Shown here in pieces: positions 21,091-30,349 of a stretch of 64,000 nucleotides of DNA (the first letter of the stretch is position 1; each line of letters opens with the position of its first letter). Source of the DNA: Sarcocystis neurona (Eukaryota > Apicomplexa > Conoidasida > Eucoccidiorida > Sarcocystidae); NCBI GenBank assembly GCA_000727475.1, contig KL647313.1:1097665-1161664 (forward strand), read 5' to 3'. The notes beneath the pieces were generated by a model. The model was not told the origin of the DNA, did not search any database, and worked only from the letters and a program-made list of their open reading frames with translations. The translations under genes were made by a program, and so were the position numbers.

Positions 21091-21151
21091 GGCGCGCGTA
21101 GTCTCGGCGGCAGCAGCGCGAGCAGCAGCAGCAGATCGTCAGAACGCAGTG

Positions 21152-21742
21152 ATGAGGCTCGTGTGTTGCGCAGGAGCGGAAGTAGCAGCAGCAGAGGCTG
21201 GTGGACCGCTCTTAGCAGAAGTAGAGCAGAGGGAAGAAGCAGCAGCGCCGCACCCAAGCAGTAGGAACCCCGGCGAGGAGGAGATGGAAGAGGAAGACTG
21301 GCAAAAAGGAAGTCGCAGCAGTCGCCTGCCGCCCGCATGGTCAGCGACGCAGGCGTTGCTGTGCGCAGCAACAGGAAGAACGCGGCTGTCGGAGCAGAAA
21401 GATCGCTCGGCCTGTGTCTCACACACGCAGAAAGAGGAGCAGCAGCAACAACTGCTACATCCATCCGAGCAGCAGCGGCTGGAGTCGCGCGGGCAGGAAA
21501 AGGATGGCAGAGAAGAAGCGGCAGCGCACAGCACAGCGCTCCGGCTCGTGTGTGTATTTGTGGCAGGCACACCGCGGGAGCAGAGTTCATGCGATGCTGG
21601 TGCTGCTGCTGCAGCAAAAACAGGTGGTATTGTAGCTCCTTTCAAGTTGCTTCTCGTGATTCAGCGACCGCGTGGAGGAAGAGGCCAGATGTATCACCGA
21701 CACGCAAGAGCAACGACAAATCATCCGCGGCAGCAGCCATAG
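21152..21742 (+). CDS. Hypothetical Ala/Glu/Gln-rich protein
   Basis: ATG at 21152 opens 196 codons to TAG. Between short Ala and Gln runs the sequence is mixed and charged, for example NPGEEEMEEEDWQKGSRSS, then RTRLSEQKDRSACVSHTQKE and a C-terminal VIQRPRGGRGQMYHRHARA. The frame stays open upstream of the ATG to 21005, so the start may be an exon boundary. Minus-strand frames over the same bases are hydrophobic shadows. Unassigned. Confidence 0.45.
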   Translation: MRLVCCAGAEVAAAEAGGPLLAEVEQREEAAAPHPSSRNPGEEEMEEEDWQKGSRSSRLPPAWSATQALLCAATGRTRLSEQKDRSACVSHTQKEEQQQQLLHPSEQQRLESRGQEKDGREEAAAHSTALRLVCVFVAGTPREQSSCDAGAAAAAKTGGIVAPFKLLLVIQRPRGGRGQMYHRHARATTNHPRQQP

Positions 21743-21901
21743 CAGCACTTACATTCTAGCAGCACAGCCGCAGCAGCAACGGTGACCGGAGGCCGCCGGG
21801 CAGAAACAGCAGAACACAGCCGAGCCCAAGAAGCGCAGGCGCGACACACATAACTCCGTCCGCGCACAGCAGTTATTCTGCTGCTGCAGCAGCGGCTACA
21901 C

Positions 21902-22432
21902 GTGCGTGCGCGGCAGCGCCCGCAACAGGAAGAGCCGCAGCAACAGCAGCAGCCGCGCCAGTACTACATTCGACAGCGCGGCGGCTGTCAGAAGAAGTTT
22001 TGGCTGTTTTTGAGTTTAAGGGTAGTACTTCTTCTGCATAGCAGTCGTCCTCTTCGTGGCAGTGGAACAACACAGAGCCGCACCGTCATCAGCGCTGACA
22101 CATATGCACAGACAACGAGCAGCAAGCAGCGGCAACGCCGGTGCGGCAGTGGCAGGAGCAGAAGAAGAAGCAACAGCATCAAAAGGGAGTGCGTATGTGC
22201 AGCAACAGCAGCAGCAGCGCATCAGCGCATCAGCGCGCAGCTCGACAGACTTCGCCGAGTAGCACCACCAGTGTCGTTGCAACAGCAGCAGCACCCCCGT
22301 GAAAGTGTGCGGAGAAATGAAAATAGATCGGGTGCAGCAGCAGCAATAGAGGCGCGAGCAGCAACTCGTCACCTCCTCCTCCTCCAGCAGCAGCCGAAAA
22401 AATGGAGAACAACAACTGCCTCAGAACGTTAA
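21902..22432 (+). CDS. Candidate exon, Gln/Arg-rich with one hydrophobic helix
   Basis: Plus frame of 176 codons to TAA without an initiating ATG. It starts Gln-rich ([20 protein letters not shown]), continues with a hydrophobic segment FWLFLSLRVVLLL, then SRTVISADTYAQTTSSKQRQ and a basic Gln-rich tail ending KKWRTTTASER. It may be a further exon of the gene at 20974-21742. A TA-rich microsatellite follows at 22450-23045. Confidence 0.4.
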   Translation: MRARQRPQQEEPQQQQQPRQYYIRQRGGCQKKFWLFLSLRVVLLLHSSRPLRGSGTTQSRTVISADTYAQTTSSKQRQRRCGSGRSRRRSNSIKRECVCAATAAAAHQRISAQLDRLRRVAPPVSLQQQQHPRESVRRNENRSGAAAAIEARAATRHLLLLQQQPKKWRTTTASER

Positions 22433-22449
22433 CGACAGCTGAAAAGTTC

Positions 22450-23045
22450 TACCGAATGCCTCTGCATACACACATATGCATATACACCGTCACGTATGTA
22501 GCAGATACATACCTAAGTATTCACAACTCGGTATAGATATGTACAGAGATACACGTTTGTACGCATATCCGTGTGGGTGTGTGAGTGTGTGTGTGTGTGT
22601 GAATAAATACGTGAATCTGCGAATCTGTATGTCTGTACGTATGTTTCAATGTACACGCGTATGTAGAAACATATGTAGACGTACGTAGCACATGTGTGTG
22701 CGTGCATATATATATATATATATATGCGTATAAATAAGCACTCACGCACGCGTGTCACGGATGTCTCTCTCTCTTTATATACATATATATACACGTACCC
22801 ACGTAAGCACATAGAAATACACGCATATGTGTCCAATTTTATATATATGTTGAGGTCAGTATCCACAGATATATATACAGATACCTATGTATGCGTTTTT
22901 CAAAATGTGTATTTGCGTAACTGGGTACATATCTAAATGTGGTCCTATGTGCCTACATACGTATATATAAACGGATACGTAACACGTGTGTGTGCGTGTG
23001 TTTATATGCATACATATACGTATATATATATATATATATACATGC
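22450..23045. repeat. TA/TG microsatellite spacer
   Basis: (TG)n at 22580-22600 and (TA)n at 22708-22724 and 23022-23042, with no coding signal. Confidence 0.6.
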
Positions 23046-23138
23046 TCGCTGCCTCGAGGGTGGAGGCGCAGACGCGTGTTGCTGCGGGCCACTGGCTCCA
23101 GCTACTGCTAAGTCCCTTTGGCTGCAGTTGTACTGCTT

Positions 23139-23450
23139 CTACTTCGGTGCTGCCAGTGCTGCTGCCACTTCTGCTGCTTCTTCTTCCACTGGTGTTGCCT
23201 CTGCTGATGCTGCTACGGCTCTCGTTCTACATGTTGCTGAGTCGTATGCTGGGGCCGCTGTTTTCGCTGCTCCTGCAGCTGCTGCGCCTGGGTGTTCCTG
23301 CAAGCGCTCCTGGCTCTGCTGCTCCTGCAGCCCCAAGTGCTGTTGCTGCTGCAGCTTTTCCTCTTCCTCCTCTACAGACTGACGACCCCCTGCCTTGCGG
23401 TAGAAGCGAAGTTGGCAGCCCTGCTGCCCGCTTTCGCTGCTGCGTCTCAC
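23139..23450 (-). CDS. Candidate exon, Glu/Gln/Ala-rich
   Basis: Minus frame containing RFYRKAGGRQSVEEEEEKLQ followed by QHLGLQEQQSQERLQEHPG, then an Ala-rich part with PAYDSATCRTRAVAASAEA. The Glu and Arg content is far from that of the pure Leu/Cys shadow on plus. No ATG; joined exons not resolved. It may belong with 23781-24122. Confidence 0.4.
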   Translation of the reverse strand: MRRSSESGQQGCQLRFYRKAGGRQSVEEEEEKLQQQQHLGLQEQQSQERLQEHPGAAAAGAAKTAAPAYDSATCRTRAVAASAEATPVEEEAAEVAAALAAPK

Positions 23451-23780
23451 ACAAAACCGTCGTATACCCTTGCGTCAGAGCTTCTGCTGTCAATTTTCCG
23501 TCCCCCTAGTCTGTTTCTTGCAGCAGCTACGACGCTGTTGCTGCTGACACCCTTTCGGTACACACACGACGTAGAGGGTTCGGCTGTTGCTTCGCGCAGC
23601 AGCCGGAAAAAAGCAGATCCTGCCACCGCCCCTGCCTGCCTACTGTCGCGTCTGCAGCTGCTGTAGCGTCTGCTGCTGCTGTAACTTCTGCTGCTGCCAC
23701 AGCGTCTGCTCTGTCATCTGCGGCTCCAGTAACAGGAGCTGCTGACGTTGTCACTCGTGCTCCCAGAATTGGTTCCCCTG

Positions 23781-24122
23781 CTATTGTAGCTGTTGATACC
23801 GCTGCCGCTTTCTCCCTCCCGCCTCTACGCAGTTGTCACTTTCACTTCCCACCTGCATACGCGGCAGCAGCAGCAGCGTCTTCCGGTCCAGCTTTGGCAC
23901 CGTCCGGTGCCTGCGGTGGGACTCTCCGTAATTCTCTGTGCACGGCGGACTGTGTTGCGCGTCTCCTGCTGCAGTGGAGCTCCTAGTCTTCTGCTGCTGC
24001 CACTGCTGTCTCGTGTTTTTCTCCCTCTGGTCGTCCTTCTGGCTCTTCACTGGCCGACCACTGCCACGGGTTCTCATACTTCCGTCCGGAGAGTCCCATT
24101 CCCTTTGCAAGTGTGCGTACAA
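23781..24122 (-). CDS. Candidate exon, hydrophilic, unassigned
   Basis: Minus frame of 113 codons to TAG with very little repeat: HLQREWDSPDGSMRTRGSGR, then KSQKDDQREKNTRQQWQQQK, then NYGESHRRHRTVPKLDRKT and LLPRMQVGSESDNCVEAGG. It lacks a clear ATG. Strongly hydrophilic sequence with balanced residues supports coding on minus. Unassigned. Confidence 0.45.
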   Translation of the reverse strand: MYAHLQREWDSPDGSMRTRGSGRPVKSQKDDQREKNTRQQWQQQKTRSSTAAGDAQHSPPCTENYGESHRRHRTVPKLDRKTLLLLPRMQVGSESDNCVEAGGRKRQRYQQLQ

Positions 24123-24299
24123 ATGCTATGCCTTGCACTCATTCACATCAGCGGCGTTGTCTGCATATATACGTATTTCTTTATGAAGAGAAGTGAGTCC
24201 ACATGAAATATGCCTGTATACATAATTACGCACGCATTGCCACTCGTCACACAGTTACGGGGTGGCGTGTACCCCTTTGCATCTTAATATGTCTGCAAG

Positions 24300-24512
24300 T
24301 GCAAGACTTGACGGCTTCTTTGTCGAAAGGAGGGACGCTGCTGAAGCGCGTCATTGCACCGCCCTCGCTGGTAACAAGTAGACAAAGGGAATGCCGGGTC
24401 TTTTTGTACGGTGAAGAGACTGGAAAACTTCACCTTCGGCTCGTCACATACCCAAAAAGGCAAAATGAACTGCTGCTGCGACTTCAGCGGGAGGAGTGGA
24501 CAGGGATACCAT
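24300..24512 (+). CDS. Candidate internal exon, unassigned
   Basis: Plus exon ending at a strong donor (ATACCAT then GTAAGC), with its left edge near an acceptor at 24299. It encodes a natural non-repetitive sequence: ASLSKGGTLLKRVIAPPSLV, RQRECRVFLYGEETGKLHLR, then YPKRQNELLLRLQREEWTG. It could be part of one plus-strand gene with the exons at 26145 and 26411, but the linking exon in phase was not found. One candidate at 24955-25003 (donor GTAAGT) would create a stop if joined directly. No family recognised. Confidence 0.5.
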
Positions 24513-24743
24513 GTAAGCACAAGATCTCCACCGCTTGGCGTGAAGAAAGGGGCTCTTGCGTGTAGTGGACGTGCGTGTGAAGAACTGCGCGTCACCCTGT
24601 GTGTACACGATAAGACTCACAGACGTATATGTGCGTATACATAAATGGATATTCACGAGTGCGTACACACTCATATGTGCATGCAGCAGCTAATGTGGAC
24701 TGCGCGAATGAAAGTAGAACATTGTTCCGCACAGAAGCAGAAA

Positions 24744-24930
24744 ACGAGGTGTAAGGGTCGCGTGAATGCTGCCCAGCAGCAACAAAAGATAAGAAAGTAT
24801 ACACGTGTGTGTTCGCGTCTGTGCGGGAATCAAGTGGATATATACGAGGTGTAGGCGCCGGGTGAATGCTGTCCAGCAGCAACAAAAGGCAAAAAATTAC
24901 AAATACGTGTGTTCGCGTCGTGGGAAAATC
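24744..24930. repeat. 100-bp imperfect tandem duplication
   Basis: Two copies exactly 100 bp apart. Both contain CGAGGTGTA(A)GG, GTGAATGCTG(C/T)CCAGCAGC, AACAAAAG and CGTGTGTTCGCGTC. The copies have diverged by several substitutions. Confidence 0.75.
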
Positions 24931-26144
24931 TACTGCATACAAACATACCACGTGCAGGAACGATGCTCCCACCGTTGGGCGGACACCAAACCTGACTACA
25001 CCTTCAGTAAGTCTGTGCGTAGATACTGGCGGATACATATATATGTGTGTGTGTGTGGAAAAGGTGCAACGTTACACTTTTTGCATGCGTCTGCCCCAAC
25101 CACATTCTTTGATAGAGAGGTGCGCGCAGGACAAGTGAGGAGCTACAGGAGAGAACAGGAGAGCAGCAGAGAACGACTAGCAAAAGAAATATTTTCTACG
25201 GAAATACCGCAGCACCAGCAGAGGCAGCAAGCGACACCAACCCACCCCACAGTTCGGTGGTCGTGGTGGTTCAGTTCTGTTGTTCACAGAAGCACGACCC
25301 TGCTGCTGCTTTTGTTATTGCTGCCTCAGTTGCTGCTGCTGCTGCTGCCGTTGCTGCAGGTACCGTCATTGTGGCTGTTGCTGCGACCGTTGTCACCACT
25401 GTTGGCCCACTTGCGTCGCCGCTTGTACTACTGTGTCTGTCGCTATTAAGCGGTAACAGGTCGCGCAGAGCACCAGGAGAAGCGACTTTGTTCCCGCAAG
25501 CAAGACAGCAACAGCAGCAGCACAGAAAGGAAACGTGCGAGTAGAGGGCAGTTCTTAGCAAGAAGCTTCAGCAGCAGTCGGAACCAAAGCAGCAGGAACC
25601 GAACCAGCCGCACCGCACCAGCAGCAGAGCAGCAACTAATCAGCAGATGCAAGAGCAGGAGCTGCAGAGGTAGCTTGCTCAGCAGCGAAGGCAGCACACT
25701 CTGCTGCGAAGAGCAGCAGCAGCAGCGAACAGGCCAACGCATGTGTTGCGGCAGCAGATGCAGAGAACCTGCGACTCACACAGAGACAGGAGGGAAGCAG
25801 TACAGAGACAAGCAGCAGGGAAATAGCCGCAGTAACCGCGGCAGCAATCCCACAGGCAAGAGCAGCAGAAGCAGTAGTTCCGTAACTCGGTACAGTGTAG
25901 CAGGCTTCTGAAGAGACTGTGCGGGGTCACCACCACCGGACCAAAGGCAGACGCAGTGCACTTTTTTCGCCCGCACAGAGGAGATAGTAGTAGCAGCACA
26001 AGCAGCAGAAATGTGACCAAAGAAAATGCAGCCAGCAGTCAGACAGTCACATTGTCACGCCGTTGGCTGTCAGGAAACCCGGAAGACGTTTGAAGCTGCG
26101 TCCGTTTGTGCGTGTGTTTGTGTGCCTCCCTTTTTTACACGTAG

Positions 26145-26271
26145 AAAACTTGTCTCTGCTGGTTGTGGGCCAGTTCACATCAAGTGCAGAAACAGACACA
26201 TGGACCTTGCGCTGCACCACCCACGTGTCGTTCTAGCACAAATATCTCGAGATGCCTTCGCACTCATACCT
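26145..26271 (+). CDS. Candidate internal exon, unassigned
   Basis: Good pyrimidine-rich acceptor (CCTCCCTTTTTTACACGTAG). The frame gives KLVSAGCGPVHIKCRNRHMD, then LALHHPRVVLAQISRDAFAL and a possible donor at CCT/GTGTAC. The sequence is balanced and lacks homopolymers. Confidence 0.42.
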
Positions 26272-26410
26272 GTGTACGTCTGTTAAAGAACGCGAAAGTA
26301 ACAATGCACTGCGATCGAATCTACGTCCAACAGAGTCACATAGAGAAGAACGGTCCACCTGTCCTCTTGCTCAGGACAACGTGTGTCTGTCTACGTTCTG
26401 CTTTTGACAG

Positions 26411-26630
26411 CGAAACTCAGCTGGTCTACGCCTGGACAGCTATAGCTGACGGAGACGAGAAGAGGAGAAAGAGAAGGACGGTCGGTATGGACTTTACGCT
26501 GATGCATACGCGCGGTTCCCAAGGAGTTCTCAGAGACAGTTCCTTCGCTCAAACTATTTGTCTATCGCTGAAGTTGTACAGCACCCTCTGTCGTCTCCTG
26601 CTGCTCGCATGCTCAGCAGCAATTACCTAG
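26411..26630 (+). CDS. Candidate exon, unassigned
   Basis: Acceptor TTCTGCTTTTGACAG is followed by an open frame of 73 codons to TAG: ETQLVYAWTAIADGDEKRRK, RRTVGMDFTLMHTRGSQGVL, RDSSFAQTICLSLKLYSTLC. The other two frames stop within 35 bases, which makes this the best-supported exon of the local cluster. The true 3' edge may be an internal donor such as GTATGG near 26484. Confidence 0.5.
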
Positions 26631-26639
26631 CTCCTGCTC

Positions 26640-27282
26640 TAGTTTCTTCTGTAGCTGCGGTTCTGTGTTGCTGTTTGCCGCTCTTGCTGCCGCCTGTCGC
26701 TTCCCCTGCTGTTTTGGTTCTCGCCTGCTGCTACTCTTGCAGCTCCTGCATTCTGCTGCCGCCGTTGCTGCTGTATTCGTATTGCTGTTGCTTAGCTGCT
26801 GTGTGCGGAGAGGAAAAGTCAATGACTACTCCCGCTGTGTTGCTTCAGCTGCTGTGCATACACGTACGCGGCGGCTGCTGCTGCTGCCTTGATGCTGCTG
26901 CTGCTGCTGCGGTGTCGCTGCTGGTGCTGCTACTGCACTGCTTGTGCTGCTACTGCGCTGCTGTCGCTGCTGCTTCTGTCTTGCTGCTGCTGCTCCGTGC
27001 TTGTGTATTCGCGTCTACTAGTGTTGCTGCGAACTGCGTCGGCCGTCGGCTGCTGCTTGGCTGCCGAAGGAGCTGCTCCGGCGACTCTTCCTTGAAGCCA
27101 CTGGTGCGGTCCCGCAGCAGGTCCTGCTGCAGTCGCTGTTACTGCTGTTGCTGATGCTTTTACTGCTCTTGCGGTTGCTGTTACTAATGTGTTGATATTA
27201 GAACGACTGTGCCGCTAGTGCTGCTCAGAGTTTCTGTAGATCGATAATATATACGGGCTACTGCTGCTGCTCTTGCTGCTCC

Positions 27283-27320
<38 letters not shown>

Positions 27321-27520
27321 GTGCTGCTGCTGCGGCTGGTGTTGCTGCGGCTGGTGTTGCTGCTCCTGGTGCTGCTGCTGCTGGTGCTGCTGCGGTTGCT
27401 GTTGCTGCCTGACGTGTTCCTGCTGTCACATTTGCTACTGCTGTTGCTGTTGCTACCGTCTTTTTTATTGCTGTTGCTCCTGCTGCTGTCGTTGCTGCAA
27501 TTTACGAGACACGTGCTGAA
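26640..27520. repeat. CTG/TTG trinucleotide tract
   Basis: GCTGCTGTTGCTGCT on plus almost without interruption at 27255-27420. Frames are Leu, Cys or Ala on plus and Gln, Ala or Ser on minus. No independent coding support. Confidence 0.7.
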
Positions 27521-27534
27521 GAACGCACACGCGC

Positions 27535-28222
27535 GTGCGCATGCATGTGCAGCAGCACCATCGCTCGCGCCCGCCCTCCCGCGTCAAGACAAGCACCCGC
27601 CGCTGCAGCAGCAGCAGCCGAGCAGCAGCTGAGCAGCGGGGGCAGCAGCAGGGACGGTCGACAGTGAAGAAGACAACGGACGCGCAGGAGAGGCAGCAGT
27701 TGCAGGAGGAGCGCCGCTGTTTCCGCGTTCTTCGCCCACACACACACACACACACCGCGCGGCGGACAGCCGCAGCACCAACGAAAGGGAAGAAGCTATC
27801 GCTGCAGCAGACGAGTGAACAAACAGCAGAAAGAGAAGAATAAACGCAGCGTTTGCGGCAGCACCTCCCCGCGACCCGCAGCAGCAGCAGCACCAGCAGC
27901 AGCAAGAGCCGCCGCAGGAAAAAAAGCAGCACTCCGGGCGCAGAGCAACAGCGTCCTTTCGACAGCAAGAGAGCGGAAGAAGGAGAAGGACGAGGCGCAG
28001 CAGCAGCAGCACGCTCGTATTTCTGCAGCAACAAGCCCCATCACGCCCATCAGCACAGCACCGGCGGCTCTTGCCTGGGAGAAGCCGCAGCAGCAGAACG
28101 GGAAAAAGCAGGAGAAGCAAAGGAGACCCGGAGCAACAGCACAAGGCCCAGAGAAACGCGTGCTGCACTTGAGCGTGCGCACGGGAACAGCAACAGCTGC
28201 TGCTAGAGCAGCGAAGAAGTGA
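27535..28222 (+). CDS. Candidate Lys/Gln/Ala-rich gene, frame switch inside
   Basis: Two plus frames in succession have natural composition. The first (27535-27843) contains STVKKTTDAQERQQLQEERR and GKKLSLQQTSEQTAEREE. The second (27815-28222) contains VLSTARERKKEKDEAQQQQH and ends VRTGTATAAARAAKK. They overlap by about 29 bases in different phases, so an intron or an indel would be needed to join them. A third frame over 27853-28206 is also open. No ATG of quality. Confidence 0.33.
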
Positions 28223-28692
28223 AGAAATACAAACACGTGCTTCCTAGACCAAGACAGCCTTCCTGCTGCAGCTGCTCTTTCTTGCTGGAGCTGCGCTTTC
28301 CCGCTGCAGCTGCTCTTTCCTGCTGCAGCTGCTCTTTCCTGCTGCGACTGTTCAGTGCTTCCGTCCCCTTTGCTGCTGCTGCTGCTGGTGCTGTCCGTTG
28401 CTGGTGCTGAATGTATGTGTTGCTGCCGTTGTATGCTGCTGTTGCTGCGGCTATTTGCTGCTGCAGCACCTCGTGGATGCTACTGCTGTGTTGCTGCCTG
28501 TTCGACTGCTGGTTCGCGTCGTTGCCGCTGAAGAAGTGAGACAACAGCTGCTGCTGTTCCTGCGAGAGGTGTCGCTTCACACTTTTGTTGCTGCTGCCAC
28601 TTCTCCAGGTTCTTCTCTACGGTGCTGCGGCTGCTGCCTCGTCTGGTAAAAAAACTCGCGCATTTGCCAGGAGTGTGTTCTGCCGCAGCCAT
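28203..28692 (-). CDS. Hypothetical Gln/Ala-rich protein, apparent frameshift
   Basis: An ATG at 28692 starts MAAAEHTPGKCASFFTRRGS and continues to EKNLEKWQQQQK. From about 28590 the convincing sequence moves to another minus frame: KRHLSQEQQQLLSHFFSGND, IHEVLQQQIAAATAAYNGSN, then tandem RKEQLQQERAAAAGKR-type segments, ending at TAG 28203. The switch is next to CAACAAAAG, so a single-base error or a real frameshift is possible. It overlaps head-to-head, by a shared CATG, with the plus-strand gene at 28691, so both starts are unlikely to be real. Confidence 0.42.
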
Positions 28693-29137
28693 GCAGCAGC
28701 AACGGCTCCAGCAGCAGCAGCAGCAACGAGAGGAGGAGGAGCAGCAGCGACAGGAACAGCAGCAGCAGGAACAGCAGCAGCAGGGACAGCAGCAGCAGGG
28801 ACAGCAGCAGCAGGAACAGCAGCAGCAGGAACAGCAGGAACAGCAGAAGCAGGAACTGCAGCGGCAGGAACTGCAGCAACAGGAACAGCAGCAGTTAGAG
28901 GAAGAAGGAAGGATCGATTTTCTTCAGCGCAGCAGCCGCGCCGCCGACCCTAGCGGCAGCAGCGCAGCAGCAGTGCAGCGGTCGCAACGGCCCCCCGACG
29001 AGAGAGCAGCAGCGTTCTTCTCTGTTTCGCCAAGAAGAACGGCACCCGCTTTCCTCTCAAGCAACAGGAACAGCAGCAGCAGCAGCAAAGACACTTCCCG
29101 CTTTCCAGGCGCCTTGAAGCTGCCGAGTGGCGTTTAA
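28691..29137 (+). CDS. Hypothetical Gln/Glu-repeat protein
   Basis: ATG at 28691 opens 148 codons to TAA. The N-terminal half is a 15-bp tandem repeat giving QQQQE and QQQQG pentads (28740-28890). The second half is ordinary: LEEEGRIDFLQRSSRAADPS, then ERAAAFFSVSPRRTAPAFLS and SRFPGALKLPSGV. A downstream plus frame (29127-29450) with a 24-bp repeat continues in another phase and could be the next exon or the result of a frameshift. Probably cytosolic or nuclear; function unknown. Confidence 0.5.
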   Translation: MQQQRLQQQQQQREEEEQQRQEQQQQEQQQQGQQQQGQQQQEQQQQEQQEQQKQELQRQELQQQEQQQLEEEGRIDFLQRSSRAADPSGSSAAAVQRSQRPPDERAAAFFSVSPRRTAPAFLSSNRNSSSSSKDTSRFPGALKLPSGV

Positions 29138-29450
29138 TCAGCAGCAGCAGCAACGATGGCAGAAAAAAAGCCATAGCAGCAGCACCTCGGCGACAGAAGC
29201 AGAAGCAGCAGACGTAGCAGCGCCAAAAGCAGCAGAAGCAGCAGCAGCAACAGCAGCAGAAGAAGCAGCAGCAACAGCAGCAGAAGAAGCAGCAGCAACA
29301 GCAGCAGAAGAAGCAGCAGCAACAGCAGCAGCAGCAGAAGGGACAACAGCACCAGCAGGGACAGCAGAAGCGGCAGCAGCAGCAACAATCACAGAGACAG
29401 GGACGGCAGCACAGCTCTACGGACTGCTGCCTGCTTCTGCGTGCCCATGA
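29127..29450 (+). CDS. Candidate Ala/Glu-repeat continuation
   Basis: Plus frame opening within the end of the preceding ORF. It contains NQQQQQRWQKKSHSSSTSAT, then four 24-bp units giving AEEAAATA, and ends AAQLYGLLPASACP. It has no independent ATG. Likely a separate exon or a frame-shifted part of the 28691 gene. Confidence 0.35.
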   Translation: MAFNQQQQQRWQKKSHSSSTSATEAEAADVAAPKAAEAAAATAAEEAAATAAEEAAATAAEEAAATAAAAEGTTAPAGTAEAAAAATITETGTAAQLYGLLPASACP

Positions 29451-29499
29451 CCCCAGCTAAATTTCTGCTGCTGTAACAACGACCAGAAGTGAACTACGA

Positions 29500-29830
29500 A
29501 GATATTCATCTATCTAAACATGTATATATATGTATATCTATATATACGCATATATATACATATATGAGATCATAACAAATGTGCGTCTAGGCATACATGT
29601 ATACCAACCACCAGATAAACGTACATGTACATATATATATATATATATATACGCATACATACACATATATACACATGCATATATACATATATGTACATAT
29701 ATATATAAATATATGTAGTGAACTACCAATATATTCATCAAGGTATACATATATACGCGTACATATATATATATATACACGCGCATACACGTATATATAT
29801 ATGTGTGAATGCTTCTGTATATAGTCATAT
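29500..29830. repeat. TA-rich microsatellite spacer
   Basis: (TA)n with ATACATATATG words. Two near copies of GTGAACTAC(G/C)AATATATTCATC occur at 29489 and 29717, suggesting a diverged 230-bp duplication. No coding signal. Confidence 0.6.
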
Positions 29831-30349
29831 AACACTAGAGATGTGTACTCGTTGAAGTTTTTCTTTATATGGATATGTTCACGTGATGATGGGGGAGACC
29901 GAAGCACATCCACATAAAAGTGCATGCACGTGGCTGTAGGGAGGAGTGAATTCCTGGCATGCGAGCATGGAGGTCTGCTACAGAGAAGGGAGACCGAAAA
30001 GTTTATATCCCTAGCGACATACGCGGAGCTTCCTGGGCGTTTCTGTGGCGAGCTTTTCTGCATGCGTTTATCTACGCATGTGGAAACTTCTTCTTCGTCT
30101 TCCTTCTTCTTCTTTCTGGTTGACTCGAAGAGCCTTCTCGGCGCTGCAACGCTGAGCAGCAGCAACAACAGCAGCAGCAAGAGAAGCAGTGCGCAAGGGC
30201 AGCTGCTGCCGCGCGCGTTCTCTGCTGCCGGGCCGACGGGGAGAGAAACTGCTGCAGCTGCTGGGAAAAGCTGCTGCTGCTGGGGGGTGGAGGGAAGGAG
30301 GACGTCGGCGGGTCCTGCTGCGCCCGCTGCTCTTCTTCGCAGAAGTGCA

